Shown here: positions 15,337 through 24,088 of the stretch, in pieces
Numbering within the stretch: the first letter of the stretch is position 1
Layout: the number at the start of each line of letters is the position of its first letter
Assembly: GCA_964388495.1 (NCBI GenBank)
Contig: CAYMAT010000007.1
Span: forward strand, 1-37,059
DNA: 37,059 nt
Origin: CAYMAT01 sp964388495
GTDB lineage: Bacteria; Patescibacteriota; Gracilibacteria; Peribacterales; Peribacteraceae
Direction of reading: 5' to 3'
Notes under the pieces: model-generated
What the model was told of the DNA's origin: nothing
The model's database searches: none
Seen by the model: the letters and a program-made list of their open reading frames with translations, nothing else
Program-made: the position numbers and the translations under genes

Positions 15337-16347
15337 ATGGAACCCCTGGAGACATCCGCCGCCCCACCGGCCCCCGCACCCGCATTCGCGCGTCATGCCG
15401 TGACCGTCCTGCTGCATGTCCTCTTCATCGCCGGCGGAATGGGGGCGATGACCGCATTGGGCAACCTGGCACCGGACCCCGACCACGTCTTACGGGAAAG
15501 CCAGGAGAAGTACGCCACCCAGCACTACGACGCGGTGATTGTGGGGAATGCGCTGGCATTCAACCAGATCGACACCGCACTTCTTTCCTCCGCCACCGGC
15601 ATGAGCGTGGGGAGGTTGACCAAAGGCGATTCGGAAATCCCGCTGTGGTACATGGCCGCACGCAATTTGCTCGGCAGCATGCGCATGCCGCCGCGCATGG
15701 CATTGATCGTCTTCAATGACTTTGAACTCACGGACCCCTCCCGCTATTCGCCGGGCTACCTGCTCTCGGACGTGCAGTCACTGCGTGAAAAGGACGATCC
15801 CGTGGCCGATGCAAGGGTGCTGAAGCCGGCTATGGGCCAACTCCAGTACCTGTTGTACCAAAATTTCCGCAGCTACCGGCTCAAGACCGCGGGCCACCGG
15901 TGGCTGGAACGCACCGTGCAGAATGCGGTTGCGGCATCGCTCTTCCTCCCCAAGGACAGCGTGCAGCGGATGGTGGAGAAAATTATTCCGGAAACGGAGA
16001 CACCCATTCCCTTTGAACCCACGGACGTGCGCAAGCCGGAGGAGAACATCGCCGGTTCGTTTCTGCCGCCGCTGCTGGATGAACTGAAACGGCAGGGCAT
16101 CCGTCCGGTTCTGGTCCGCGCGCGGACGCGGCGCTACACGGAACGGGCGTCCAATGCCAGCACCGTCAAGTACATGGACGCCCTGCGCGCGTACGTACAA
16201 TCACGCGGCGGGGTGGTTTTGGACTATGCGGAGGACCCGCGCATCACCCGCGATCATTTTGCGGACAGCCTGCATTTGAACCTCCTGGGACAGAAGACCT
16301 TCACGGAAATCCTCGCGCAGGACATCTCTTCCCTCCCGGCCCAATGA
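15337..16347 (+). CDS. SGNH-like acyltransferase partner of MBOAT, nucleophile replaced by Ala
   Basis: The 336-residue protein has one N-terminal membrane helix (about 20-42) and an extracytoplasmic domain. It resembles the AlgJ/AlgX-type SGNH partners that move acyl groups from MBOAT proteins onto glycans. The block that should carry the catalytic serine reads VIVGNALAF, with Ala72 where the paralogue at 23071-24087 has Ser71 (VLGNSMAY). The C-terminal Asp-His pair is kept: D310 and H313 in DSLHLNLLGQKTF. The protein may therefore be catalytically dead, use another residue, or have become a scaffold. It lies between MBOAT (2-base gap) and the ADP-forming ligase (ATGA overlap). It is a full-length protein with no frameshift. 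Confidence 0.75.
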   Translation: MEPLETSAAPPAPAPAFARHAVTVLLHVLFIAGGMGAMTALGNLAPDPDHVLRESQEKYATQHYDAVIVGNALAFNQIDTALLSSATGMSVGRLTKGDSEIPLWYMAARNLLGSMRMPPRMALIVFNDFELTDPSRYSPGYLLSDVQSLREKDDPVADARVLKPAMGQLQYLLYQNFRSYRLKTAGHRWLERTVQNAVAASLFLPKDSVQRMVEKIIPETETPIPFEPTDVRKPEENIAGSFLPPLLDELKRQGIRPVLVRARTRRYTERASNASTVKYMDALRAYVQSRGGVVLDYAEDPRITRDHFADSLHLNLLGQKTFTEILAQDISSLPAQ

Positions 16348-18413
16348 CATCCCTGCTGGATCCCAAATCCGTAGCGGTCATCGGCGCCTCTGCCACACAG
16401 GGGAAGGTGGGGCATGATATTTTGAGCAACCTGCTCATCCAGAAATTCCGCGGACATGTGGTTGCCGTGAACCCCAAGGGCGAGCGCATCCTGGGATGTC
16501 CCACCTATGCATCCGTCTCCGCCATGCCGGAAGCCGTGGACCTGGCGGTGGTGGCCATTCCCGCGCCCCTGGTTGCGGCAACGCTCAGGGAGTGCGGGGA
16601 AAAAGGCATCAAGAACGTGGTAGTGATCACCGCGGGGTTTAAGGAAACGCATACCCCTGAAGGGGACAAGCTGGAGGAGGAACTCCTCACCATCGCCAAA
16701 CAGTACAACCTCACGCTGGTGGGCCCCAACTGCCTGGGAATCCTGCGCCCTTCCATCGGCCTCAACGCGTCGTTCGCCAAGGACATCCCGCCCGCAGGCA
16801 ACGTGGCGCTCATCAGCCAATCCGGTTCCACCGCGGTGGCCATCATGGACCAGAGCGCGCAATTGGGACTCAGCTTCTCCGCGGTTTTCAGCATAGGGAA
16901 CAAAACGGTCCTGAACGAGGTGGACTATCTGCGTCTCTGCATGGACGACGACAAGACCACGGCAATCGGGCTGTATCTGGAGAACATCGATCACGGAACC
17001 GAATTTCTGGAGACCGCACGGGCAATCTCCCCCCGCAAACCGATCATTCTCTTGAAGGCGGGAACGACGGAGCAGGGCCGGCGCGCCGCGCAGTCCCACA
17101 CGGGCGCGCTTGCGGGAAGCGATGCGCCGCTGCAGACGCTCTGTGACCAGGCGGGCATTCATCTGACGCGCACGATGGATGATTTTATCGATACCATCGC
17201 CGTTTTGAGCAACCAACCCGCACTCCCCTCCCGCAATATCGCGATCGTGACCAACGCCGGAGGACTGGGGATCCTGGCAGCGGACGCCGCAACGCGCGCA
17301 GGCCTGACACTCCCCGCCCTGGCGGAAGACGGACAGAGGGATCTGGCGCCAAAACTCCCCGCATCGGCCAGCCTCCGCAATCCCTTTGACCTCATCGGAG
17401 ACGCAAAAACGGACAGGTACGAGGCGGCCATCCGCGCCATCCGCAGCGACCCCAACATCGACGGCATCGTGGTCCTGCTCTCGCCGCAGATCATGACACC
17501 CTGCTCGGAAATCGCGGATGTGGTCATACGGGAGATGCGCAACGTGAAACTCATGCCCATCACCACCTGTTTCATGGGCGGGGACATTGTGATGGACGCA
17601 CGCCGCAAGCTGCAGTCGCACAATATCCCCACCTTCCCCACGCCGGAGCGCGCCATTAACGCCCTTGCCCGGCTGTTCCCGCGCAAGGCAACGCTCACGG
17701 GAATGAGTTGTGTGCCCGACGGCGATACATCCAGAAAGGCAAAAGAGCTGATGAAGGGTTCCCAAGGTCTTCTGGACGATGACAGGGTAAGGGATCTGTT
17801 CTCGCTCTTTGGCCTCCCCGCCGATCCTTACCGCATCTGCAAAACGGCAGAGGAAGCGGCGGATGCTGCCGCGGAATTGGGGTACCCCGTAGCGGTGAAG
17901 ATCCATTCCCCGGATATCCTGCACAAAACCGATGTCGGCGGCGTTCGTTTGGGACTTAAAAGTAATGACGATGTACGTACAGCATTCCGCGAGATCATGG
18001 CGACTGTGGGCAACAGATCGCCGGCGGCCAGGGTGGAGGGGGTATTAGTCCAGAAAATGCTTCCGGCAGGCCACGAATTCATCGTGGGCGCCACGCGGGA
18101 CCCCAATTTTGGTCCGCTGATCATGGTGGGGCTGGGCGGCATATACACGGAACTGTTCCGGGACACCGTTTTCCGCATTGCGCCCATCGGCAAGGAGGAT
18201 GCCTACCGCATGCTGGAGGAGTTGCGATCGTGGAAAATGCTCCTGGGCATGCGCGGCAACCAGCAGAGCGATATTTCTGGTCTTGCGGAACTCATTGGCA
18301 ACGTCAGCAATCTTGTCTGCAATTGCCCGGAGATCAGGGAACTGGATTTAAACCCCGTGATCGTGCGGAGCGACGGAGTACATATTGCCGATGCGAAGAT
18401 CGTCGTAGGGTAA
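16344..18413 (+). CDS. Acetate--CoA ligase (ADP-forming), fused alpha-beta
   Basis: The 689-residue enzyme interconverts acyl-CoA + ADP + Pi with acid + ATP + CoA. The alpha part (1 to about 455) has a CoA-binding domain (SVAVIGASATQGKVGHDIL, PNCLGIL) and ligase domains with ISQSGSTAVAIMDQ and the phosphohistidine motif AQSHTGALAGSD (His252). The beta part (about 470-689) is an ATP-grasp domain: YPVAVKIHSPDILHKTDVGG, KMLPAGHEFIVGATRDPNFG, LDLNPVIV. All key motifs are intact. Its ATG overlaps the SGNH-like gene's stop (ATGA), so it belongs to the O-acylation operon. Two roles fit: ATP production from acyl-CoA made by the nearby oxidoreductase, or supply of acyl-CoA to the MBOAT. The preferred acid is unknown. 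Confidence 0.94.
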   Translation: MTSLLDPKSVAVIGASATQGKVGHDILSNLLIQKFRGHVVAVNPKGERILGCPTYASVSAMPEAVDLAVVAIPAPLVAATLRECGEKGIKNVVVITAGFKETHTPEGDKLEEELLTIAKQYNLTLVGPNCLGILRPSIGLNASFAKDIPPAGNVALISQSGSTAVAIMDQSAQLGLSFSAVFSIGNKTVLNEVDYLRLCMDDDKTTAIGLYLENIDHGTEFLETARAISPRKPIILLKAGTTEQGRRAAQSHTGALAGSDAPLQTLCDQAGIHLTRTMDDFIDTIAVLSNQPALPSRNIAIVTNAGGLGILAADAATRAGLTLPALAEDGQRDLAPKLPASASLRNPFDLIGDAKTDRYEAAIRAIRSDPNIDGIVVLLSPQIMTPCSEIADVVIREMRNVKLMPITTCFMGGDIVMDARRKLQSHNIPTFPTPERAINALARLFPRKATLTGMSCVPDGDTSRKAKELMKGSQGLLDDDRVRDLFSLFGLPADPYRICKTAEEAADAAAELGYPVAVKIHSPDILHKTDVGGVRLGLKSNDDVRTAFREIMATVGNRSPAARVEGVLVQKMLPAGHEFIVGATRDPNFGPLIMVGLGGIYTELFRDTVFRIAPIGKEDAYRMLEELRSWKMLLGMRGNQQSDISGLAELIGNVSNLVCNCPEIRELDLNPVIVRSDGVHIADAKIVVG

Positions 18414-18453
18414 AACTATTCCGAGCGGTGAAGCGAAGGCATGCAGAGCCGGG

Positions 18454-18459
18454 TATACT
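18454..18459 (+). promoter_or_regulatory. -10 element TATACT
   Basis: TATACT preceded by GGG ends 6 bases before GTG 18466. No Shine-Dalgarno sequence is present, so the gene is probably leaderless. Confidence 0.55.
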
Positions 18460-18465
18460 CGGGCC

Positions 18466-19683
18466 GTGTCCCCTCTCGTCTCCGTCTGCATCCCGGTCTA
18501 CAAACCCAAGATCCCCTATCTGCTGGAGGCGCTGGAGTCGGTGTGTCGGCAGACATTTGAGGATTACGAAATCATCATCCGCGATGACGCATCGCTCCCG
18601 GATGTCGGTGAACTGAAAAACGCGCTTCCCGCTAACCCCAAAATCTCCGTACACCGGGGGGAGAAGCGGCTGGGCATTGGCGGCAACTGGAACGCAACCT
18701 GCGATCTGGCCCACGGCAAATACATTGCGCTCCTCTTCCAGGATGACCTCTGGTACCCGCGGTACCTGGAACGCTGCGTGGCGGTTTTGGAAGCCAACGA
18801 CAACGTGGGGTTTGTGGCATGCGCGCACGATTATGCGATACAGGATCAGACGGGAGCGGCAGCCACGGGCGTGTATGCCGAGGTGCAGGAGGCACGGAGC
18901 CACATTCCACACGGGACGCTCACCAAGGATTTCTTCATCCAATGGCTCAATATGGGGCTGCGACCCAATATCGTAGGCGAACCCAGCTTTGTGGTGATCC
19001 GGAAATCGCTGCTGGAAAAGATCGGCGGGTTCCACAAAACCATGCACCAGGGGCTGGATGCGGAGGCATGGAGCAGGATGCTGATCCACATGAACGGCTT
19101 TTGGATCACGGAAAAACTGGGCAGCTTCCGCGTGCATGCGGCGGGCGCCACGGCACAGAACGAGGAAGCGGGACGCGGGATGCTGGACCGCATCAAAACC
19201 ATCCGCATGGTATGGAGACGGGCCATAGACCGCGACGTGAAAAAAGCCGCACGCAGGGCTTTCCGCCGGGAGGGGGTAAAACTGGGGAAGCGCGCCATGA
19301 CCCGCAAGACCAGCCACCCGCTTCTGCAGTTCGTCCGGTACCTCTTTGTAGGCGGCTCCGCGTCCGTGGTGGACTTTGCCGTCTATGCCGGACTGCTGAT
19401 GCTCATGGGGTTCAACCCGTACCTATCCGCGTTTGCGGGTTACACCGTGGGCTTTGCCTGGAACCACTTCCTGAGCGTGGTGTGGATATTTGAGTCCAAG
19501 CATGATCGGACAAAAGAAGTGGCAATGGCATATGCCATTGCCATCGGAGGCCTTGCCTGGACGGAAATTCTGCTCTGGATCTTCACGTTTGCGGGCATTG
19601 GCGCGCTTGTTAGCCGTTTGATCGCCATGGTTCTGGTACTGGTCTGGAATTACGTGATGCGCAAGAAGTTCGTCTTTGCCTGA
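18466..19683 (+). CDS. GT2 glycosyltransferase fused to a GtrA-like membrane domain
   Basis: Of 405 residues, the first 250 or so form a family 2 glycosyltransferase. It has VSVCIPVYKPKIPYLLEALES, the metal-binding region IIIRDDASLP and LFQDDLWYPRYLE, and an acceptor-side block HQGLDAEAWSRM. From about residue 285 it continues into a GtrA-type domain of four membrane helices: FVRYLFVGGSASVVDFAVY, FNPYLSAFAGYTVGFAWNHFLSVVWIF and a basic end MRKKFVFA. GtrA domains are thought to help move or bind lipid-linked sugars, so the fusion may couple sugar transfer to a polyprenyl carrier. GTG 18466 is supported by TATACT 6 bases upstream and by the family start right after it. The second GT2-GtrA fusion (27988) has a different, DPM-like catalytic domain. 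Confidence 0.9.
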   Translation: MSPLVSVCIPVYKPKIPYLLEALESVCRQTFEDYEIIIRDDASLPDVGELKNALPANPKISVHRGEKRLGIGGNWNATCDLAHGKYIALLFQDDLWYPRYLERCVAVLEANDNVGFVACAHDYAIQDQTGAAATGVYAEVQEARSHIPHGTLTKDFFIQWLNMGLRPNIVGEPSFVVIRKSLLEKIGGFHKTMHQGLDAEAWSRMLIHMNGFWITEKLGSFRVHAAGATAQNEEAGRGMLDRIKTIRMVWRRAIDRDVKKAARRAFRREGVKLGKRAMTRKTSHPLLQFVRYLFVGGSASVVDFAVYAGLLMLMGFNPYLSAFAGYTVGFAWNHFLSVVWIFESKHDRTKEVAMAYAIAIGGLAWTEILLWIFTFAGIGALVSRLIAMVLVLVWNYVMRKKFVFA

Positions 19684-19697
19684 CCATAGGACTTCCT

Positions 19698-19703
19698 TAT
19701 AGT
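19698..19703 (+). promoter_or_regulatory. -10 element TATAGT
   Basis: TATAGT ends 7 bases before ATG 19711. It overlaps the in-frame GTG at 19702, which argues against that earlier start. Confidence 0.45.
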
Positions 19704-19710
19704 GCCGGGG

Positions 19711-21342
19711 ATGACCAGAAAGGTAGCCATCATCGCAGGTGCGGGGCCGGCAGGTTTAACTGCAGCGTACGAACTCCTCGTCCGAACGGATATTCAGCCC
19801 ATCGTCTGCGAGGAAACGGGGATCATCGGCGGCATCGCCCAGACCTTCAATTACAAGGACAACCGCATCGATATAGGCGGTCACCGTTTTTTCAGCAAGA
19901 GCGAGCGCGTGATGAAGTGGTGGTTCAATATCCTGCCCCTGCAGGGCGCTCCTTCCGCGGACACGGCAGAAAAAAACCACGAGATCGATTACGCCGCGGA
20001 GGCGATCGTGAAGTTCCTGTGCCCGGAGTGCGCGGAAGGACGGCCGGAAAAACGGACCGCACCAGACCCTGAAAAAGAGGATGAGGTGATGCTGCAGCGC
20101 CCGCGCCTCTCCCGCATCTTCTACAAGCGGCACTTTTTCCCCTATCCCATTGGCATCACGCTCTCCGTGGCGCGCAAGCTGGGCCTAGGGAACACCTTCT
20201 TGATAGGACTCAGCTACATCAAGGCCCAACTGTTTCCCATCAAACCCGAGCAATACCTGGATGCCTTCTTCACCAACCGTTTCGGATACCGGCTGTACAA
20301 GACCTTCTTTGAGAAATACACGGAGAAGGTGTGGGGTATCCCCTGCAGCCAGATCCGCGCGGACTGGGGGGCGCAGCGCGTGAAGGGCCTCTCGCTCAAG
20401 CGCGCGGTGATGCACGCGGTGAAAGACCTGCTGAGCAGCGATTTTAAGAAGGCGCAGGAAGAACGCGAGACCAGCCTGATCACGCGTTTTTACTATCCCA
20501 AATTCGGCCCGGGCCAGATGTGGGAAACGGTGGCCAGGCAGGTCCAGCAGTGCGGAGGCGAGGTGCACATGAAGACGCGCGTGGTGGCTGTAAAAGTGAG
20601 CAGCGGAAAGGTTACGGCCGTGACGCTGGAGAACGCAGACACAGGCTCGCGCGAGGAAGTCGCCTGTGATTACTTCTTCTCCACCATGCCCATCAAGCAC
20701 CTGATCGGCATGATCAGCCCCCGGCCGGAACCCAAAGTGGTGGAGGTTGCGGAGGGGCTGCAATACCGCGATTTTTTGACGGTCGGCCTGCTGCTGAAGA
20801 AGCTCCATGTGCTGGAAAAAGGGAATGGCGCGCAGACGAGCGTGCCCGATAACTGGATTTACGTGCAGGAGGGCGACGTGCGCGTGGGACGCATCCAAAT
20901 CTTCAACAACTGGAGCCCGTACATGGTAAAAGACTGGAAGAACACCGTGTGGATTGGCCTGGAATATTTTGTGAACGAGGGCGGTGACCTGTGGATCAAG
21001 CAGGACAAGGAGATGATCGATCTGGGCGTGAGCGAGATGGAAAAGATCGGCTTTGTGAAAAAGGACGACGTGCTGGACGCGTGCGTGCTGCGCATGCCCA
21101 AGGCTTACCCCTCATACTGGGGCAGCTACGAGCAGCTGCACGTGGTGCGCGATTACGTGAACACGGTGGAGAACATGTTCCTGGTAGGGCGCAACGGCAT
21201 GCACCGCTACAACAACCAGGACCACAGCATGCTCACGGCAATGCTGGCGGTGGACAACATCGCGGAAGGCAGGACCGACAAATCCAACCTGTGGGACGTG
21301 AACCTGGACATGGTCTACCACGAGACAAAAAAAGGAGGCTGA
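19711..21342 (+). CDS. FAD-dependent oxidoreductase (protoporphyrinogen oxidase / UDP-galactopyranose mutase-like)
   Basis: The 543-residue protein has an N-terminal FAD-binding Rossmann motif (AIIAGAGPAGLTAAYELL), then EETGIIGGIAQT and DIGGHRFFSKSERVMKWW. A middle domain includes FFEKYTEKVWGIPC and TRFYYPKFGPGQMWE. The C-terminal FAD block reads NMFLVGRNGMHRYNNQDHSMLTAM. This layout fits the COG1232-type amine-oxidase superfamily, a group often found in glycan clusters and sometimes annotated as UDP-galactopyranose mutase-like. The substrate is not evident; a nucleotide-sugar or polyprenyl-linked sugar is a reasonable guess from context. The earlier GTG at 19702 overlaps a TATAGT -10, so ATG 19711 is used. 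A CxxC (CPEC, about residues 107-110) is unusual in this superfamily. Confidence 0.85.
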   Translation: MTRKVAIIAGAGPAGLTAAYELLVRTDIQPIVCEETGIIGGIAQTFNYKDNRIDIGGHRFFSKSERVMKWWFNILPLQGAPSADTAEKNHEIDYAAEAIVKFLCPECAEGRPEKRTAPDPEKEDEVMLQRPRLSRIFYKRHFFPYPIGITLSVARKLGLGNTFLIGLSYIKAQLFPIKPEQYLDAFFTNRFGYRLYKTFFEKYTEKVWGIPCSQIRADWGAQRVKGLSLKRAVMHAVKDLLSSDFKKAQEERETSLITRFYYPKFGPGQMWETVARQVQQCGGEVHMKTRVVAVKVSSGKVTAVTLENADTGSREEVACDYFFSTMPIKHLIGMISPRPEPKVVEVAEGLQYRDFLTVGLLLKKLHVLEKGNGAQTSVPDNWIYVQEGDVRVGRIQIFNNWSPYMVKDWKNTVWIGLEYFVNEGGDLWIKQDKEMIDLGVSEMEKIGFVKKDDVLDACVLRMPKAYPSYWGSYEQLHVVRDYVNTVENMFLVGRNGMHRYNNQDHSMLTAMLAVDNIAEGRTDKSNLWDVNLDMVYHETKKGG

Positions 21343-21440
21343 CAGCAATACAGCTATAGAAAGGTTCTGTATGGAGAGATAAAAGAGGGTAAATTCATTT
21401 TTTTAGCTTATGGTAAACAAAAAAGTAGTGTTAAGTTTTT

Positions 21441-21468
21441 TTGACTTCACAGAGACTGTCCGTAAAAT
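21441..21468 (+). promoter_or_regulatory. Promoter of the HicA-domain gene
   Basis: TTGACT at 21441-21446, a 16-base spacer and TAAAAT at 21463-21468 form a clear promoter. GTG 21475 follows after 6 bases. The rest of the 132-base gap (21343-21474) is AT-rich and shows nothing else convincing. Confidence 0.6.
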
Positions 21469-21474
21469 TCCCTG

Positions 21475-23067
21475 GTGATACTCACGGAGGACACCGCCGA
21501 AAACCTTGCGCAAGATGCGGGCATCATGGCGCGCACGCATGCCAACGACCCCCCAAATTGGGACAAGATAATAAAAATTGTTTCTGCGGAACCCGCAGGA
21601 TTTGGAAGCAACAGAATGTTCCGAAAAAAGCTCATCCAGCTCCTTAGTCGGACAACACATCCGCTGGATGCCAGCATTAAAACCTTCAATGACGACATGC
21701 TGATCATCTCCCGTTACAATATATACGAGCAGCAGATTCTCGGGGATGAGGAAACCAAAAAAACAGCTGGCCAACTGTATATGGAACAGGAGCGTCATTC
21801 GCGGGAAATGGGTGAAAAACTGATGGAACATGCACCCAAATTCACGGAATGGGTCCGTGCTCAGGCAGACGCGTTGGCGGAACTGGTCCGGGAAAACAAT
21901 GCATGGAAAAACGGCACATTGCAGGAAAAAATGGATGTTCTGACGCAAGCCCTGTCTTGCATCAATATGTACGCCGCTGCTTGGAGCAGATCTTTCAATA
22001 CACGTCCGGGGTTTTCTACTGAAATAAGCTCTGTGGGGCAATTGACACAATCTGCCCTGCTCTCGCTGGTACAGCGGGTCCTCTTTACCCTGAAACCCTC
22101 CGACGATATTTCTGCCGCCTTGCAGAACATGCCTGAATGGCAATACAAAAAACTGTACACAGCCCCCGCGGATAAGAGGTTTCCAATATCGTATTTGGGC
22201 CCTAAAACGATTTCTCTGGCAAAAATACTGGGGTCGGGATTGGCGAGAATGAAAAAACTGCACGGCATACCCGAAACAGCCGAGGATGCCATTGGCTATG
22301 CCCCTCTGCCTCCCGTGCAAAACGACGTGCGCATGACCATCCTGGGAACCAAGATGAATCTTTTATACATCCAGATCCCTTTGGGAGGCGGAACGTTCCC
22401 CGTGGAGCAAATCATGGGAGAAAACCTAGAGGATGATCAGGAATTTTTTGCCGCCTACCGGGAGAAAACGGATACATGGTTTTTTGAAAGCATCACGGAG
22501 TATGCGGGGATGCGCGATTTTCTATCCACTGGAACGGAACAGTCGCTGAAAACCCTTCTCTATTGGAGCAGGCAAAAGGTGGATCGCATCCTGAAAGACA
22601 ATCCATTGGTTCACAAAAACCTGGATCAGATATCGAAATTCCATATCGAGATTGATCAAAACAACGAATATACCCTCTTTTGCGATCCTACCACCCAGGA
22701 AATTCTGGATGGACTCCAAATAACCGGTCCACAAACAAAAGAAGAGGAAAAGCAGTCCATTACCGCCTCCGCCCCTCCTCTCCACCAACGCTGCAAGGAA
22801 ATCTTCAGCACCCGTGACATTACCTCACTCCAATGGAACCGGGTCAGCTGGTTGCTGAGACACGCAGGTCTTGTGGAAACGCATGAAGGCAAAGGAAGTC
22901 ATATTAAATTCACGAATCCAGAAAACGAGAGTTTTTGCACGGTGTCCTATGCCTTCCACCACTCATCCACCGTGGATATCCCCTATGGAACCATCGCACG
23001 CTGGCTCTCTCAGGCAAATTTGACCGACGCACAAATAGGTCTGATAGAGGGCTTCCTGGATCAATGA
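21475..23067 (+). CDS. Large hypothetical protein with a C-terminal HicA-like domain
   Basis: The 530-residue protein has no signal peptide or membrane segment. Residues 1 to about 430 are mostly helical and unrecognised. The last 80 or so residues resemble HicA/YcfA, the small dsRBD-fold mRNA interferase of HicAB toxin-antitoxin systems. The match runs VSWLLRHAGLVETHEGKGSH (HicA has 'L...GF...r.kGSH', with His catalytic), then IKFTNPE, a strand with HHSS, and IPYGTIARWLSQANLT (HicA: 'l..gTl..ILkqagl'). No HicB-like antitoxin follows; the next gene is convergent. The domain may bind RNA, or the N-terminal part may act as a built-in regulator. GTG 21475 is chosen because a full promoter ends 6 bases before it. 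The composition is AT-richer than its neighbours. Confidence 0.78.
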   Translation: MILTEDTAENLAQDAGIMARTHANDPPNWDKIIKIVSAEPAGFGSNRMFRKKLIQLLSRTTHPLDASIKTFNDDMLIISRYNIYEQQILGDEETKKTAGQLYMEQERHSREMGEKLMEHAPKFTEWVRAQADALAELVRENNAWKNGTLQEKMDVLTQALSCINMYAAAWSRSFNTRPGFSTEISSVGQLTQSALLSLVQRVLFTLKPSDDISAALQNMPEWQYKKLYTAPADKRFPISYLGPKTISLAKILGSGLARMKKLHGIPETAEDAIGYAPLPPVQNDVRMTILGTKMNLLYIQIPLGGGTFPVEQIMGENLEDDQEFFAAYREKTDTWFFESITEYAGMRDFLSTGTEQSLKTLLYWSRQKVDRILKDNPLVHKNLDQISKFHIEIDQNNEYTLFCDPTTQEILDGLQITGPQTKEEEKQSITASAPPLHQRCKEIFSTRDITSLQWNRVSWLLRHAGLVETHEGKGSHIKFTNPENESFCTVSYAFHHSSTVDIPYGTIARWLSQANLTDAQIGLIEGFLDQ

Positions 23068-23070
23068 CAT

Positions 23071-24087
23071 TCACCGGATGAGCGGCCTGAGCGCTTCCGT
23101 GAGAATGCCCGTGAAGACCTTTCTGCCCTCCGGATTCATGTGGTCGTCTTTGCTGCCGCGGTAATACTGCGGCTGCAGGCGCTCCTCGTTGGTGAAATCG
23201 ATCAATACGCCGTCCCTTTGCTCAATGTATGTGCGCAGATCGGCCATGTAGCGGACTGTCTTCTTGCTCTGCGGTTTTCCGTCGGCATATTTCTTCTCAC
23301 GCACGCGGATGAAGATCAGCTGCATGTCGTATTTGGCTGCCTCGTCAAAGAGCAGCGGAAGGTACGAATCGCCTATGGCGATATCGAAGTTTTTCTGCGC
23401 GGTGGGCCCGGGGGTATTGGACGCATTGCGGCGGGATACGAATTTCACGATATGGTTACCGATGTCTTTTTCACTCCTGCGCGTGAACAGCGAGGCGAAG
23501 GCGCGGGATTCATCGTATATTTCCGTGCGGAGATCCTCTTTGATCGCATAGAGCGGGATATTCCGCTGCAGCGTTGCGCGGATCCATCCCTTCACCGGGA
23601 CAAGCGTTTTATCATAGAGAACGTCATCGTCCGGCTGAGCGATGGAAAGCAGGTCCGCCTCCTGGTATCCCACGGCACCGTTGGTGGTGGTGGTCAGGTC
23701 CGCATCGCGGAAGAAAACGAGAACCTGCCGTGGCGGCTCCTGGAGACGCGAACCGATGAGATTTTTAAGGGCCAGATACCAGTACGGGGTGCGCGACCCC
23801 CCGGTGGAAGTATCCACAATGCTGACCCCCAAATCCTTGCCAAGCGTGTCAAAATCCACGTTCACGTACGCCATGGAATTGCCCAAAACCCCCACATCGT
23901 ACTTTTCGGTTTCATGCTGTTTTCGCCAATCATCCAGGAGCGATGGACTTGCGCCCGCGCGGACGGCGACGGCGTTGGCCCCCGTTATGATCAATACAGC
24001 CAGCGCGACCACGTAGAGCCCAAAGAGCGCCAGCTTCCAGAAGCGGACGGGGGCGATAGCCTGCGGTTGAACGTTCTGGTCGGTCAT
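23071..24087 (-). CDS. SGNH-like acyltransferase partner of MBOAT, copy 2 (catalytic Ser present)
   Basis: The 338-residue protein has one N-terminal membrane helix (about residues 14-36, LALFGLYVVALAVLIITGA) and an extracytoplasmic SGNH-like domain. The nucleophile block is VGVLGNSMAYVNVD with Ser71. The C-terminal pair lies in KDDHMNPEGRKVF, with Asp314 and His316, close to the 'D.HW' arrangement of AlgX/AlgJ proteins. It would accept acyl groups delivered by the adjacent MBOAT and transfer them to a polysaccharide. ATG 24087 comes 1 base after the MBOAT stop; a longer open frame to 24195 overlaps MBOAT and is not credible. Shared segments with the protein at 15337 (RTPYWYLALKNLIGS versus IPLWYMAARNLLGS) show the two are paralogues. 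Confidence 0.8.
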   Translation of the reverse strand: MTDQNVQPQAIAPVRFWKLALFGLYVVALAVLIITGANAVAVRAGASPSLLDDWRKQHETEKYDVGVLGNSMAYVNVDFDTLGKDLGVSIVDTSTGGSRTPYWYLALKNLIGSRLQEPPRQVLVFFRDADLTTTTNGAVGYQEADLLSIAQPDDDVLYDKTLVPVKGWIRATLQRNIPLYAIKEDLRTEIYDESRAFASLFTRRSEKDIGNHIVKFVSRRNASNTPGPTAQKNFDIAIGDSYLPLLFDEAAKYDMQLIFIRVREKKYADGKPQSKKTVRYMADLRTYIEQRDGVLIDFTNEERLQPQYYRGSKDDHMNPEGRKVFTGILTEALRPLIR

Positions 24088-24088
24088 G

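Noticed and set aside
16254..17924. A 556-codon open frame on the minus strand
   Set aside because: It is antisense to the ADP-forming ligase, whose motifs are complete; its own translation is Arg/Gly/His-rich with no family features, as expected for a GC-rich shadow frame.
21348..21372. A 6-bp inverted repeat after the FAD oxidoreductase gene
   Set aside because: The stem is short, the loop is 13 bases and no T-run follows directly, so it is not a convincing terminator.
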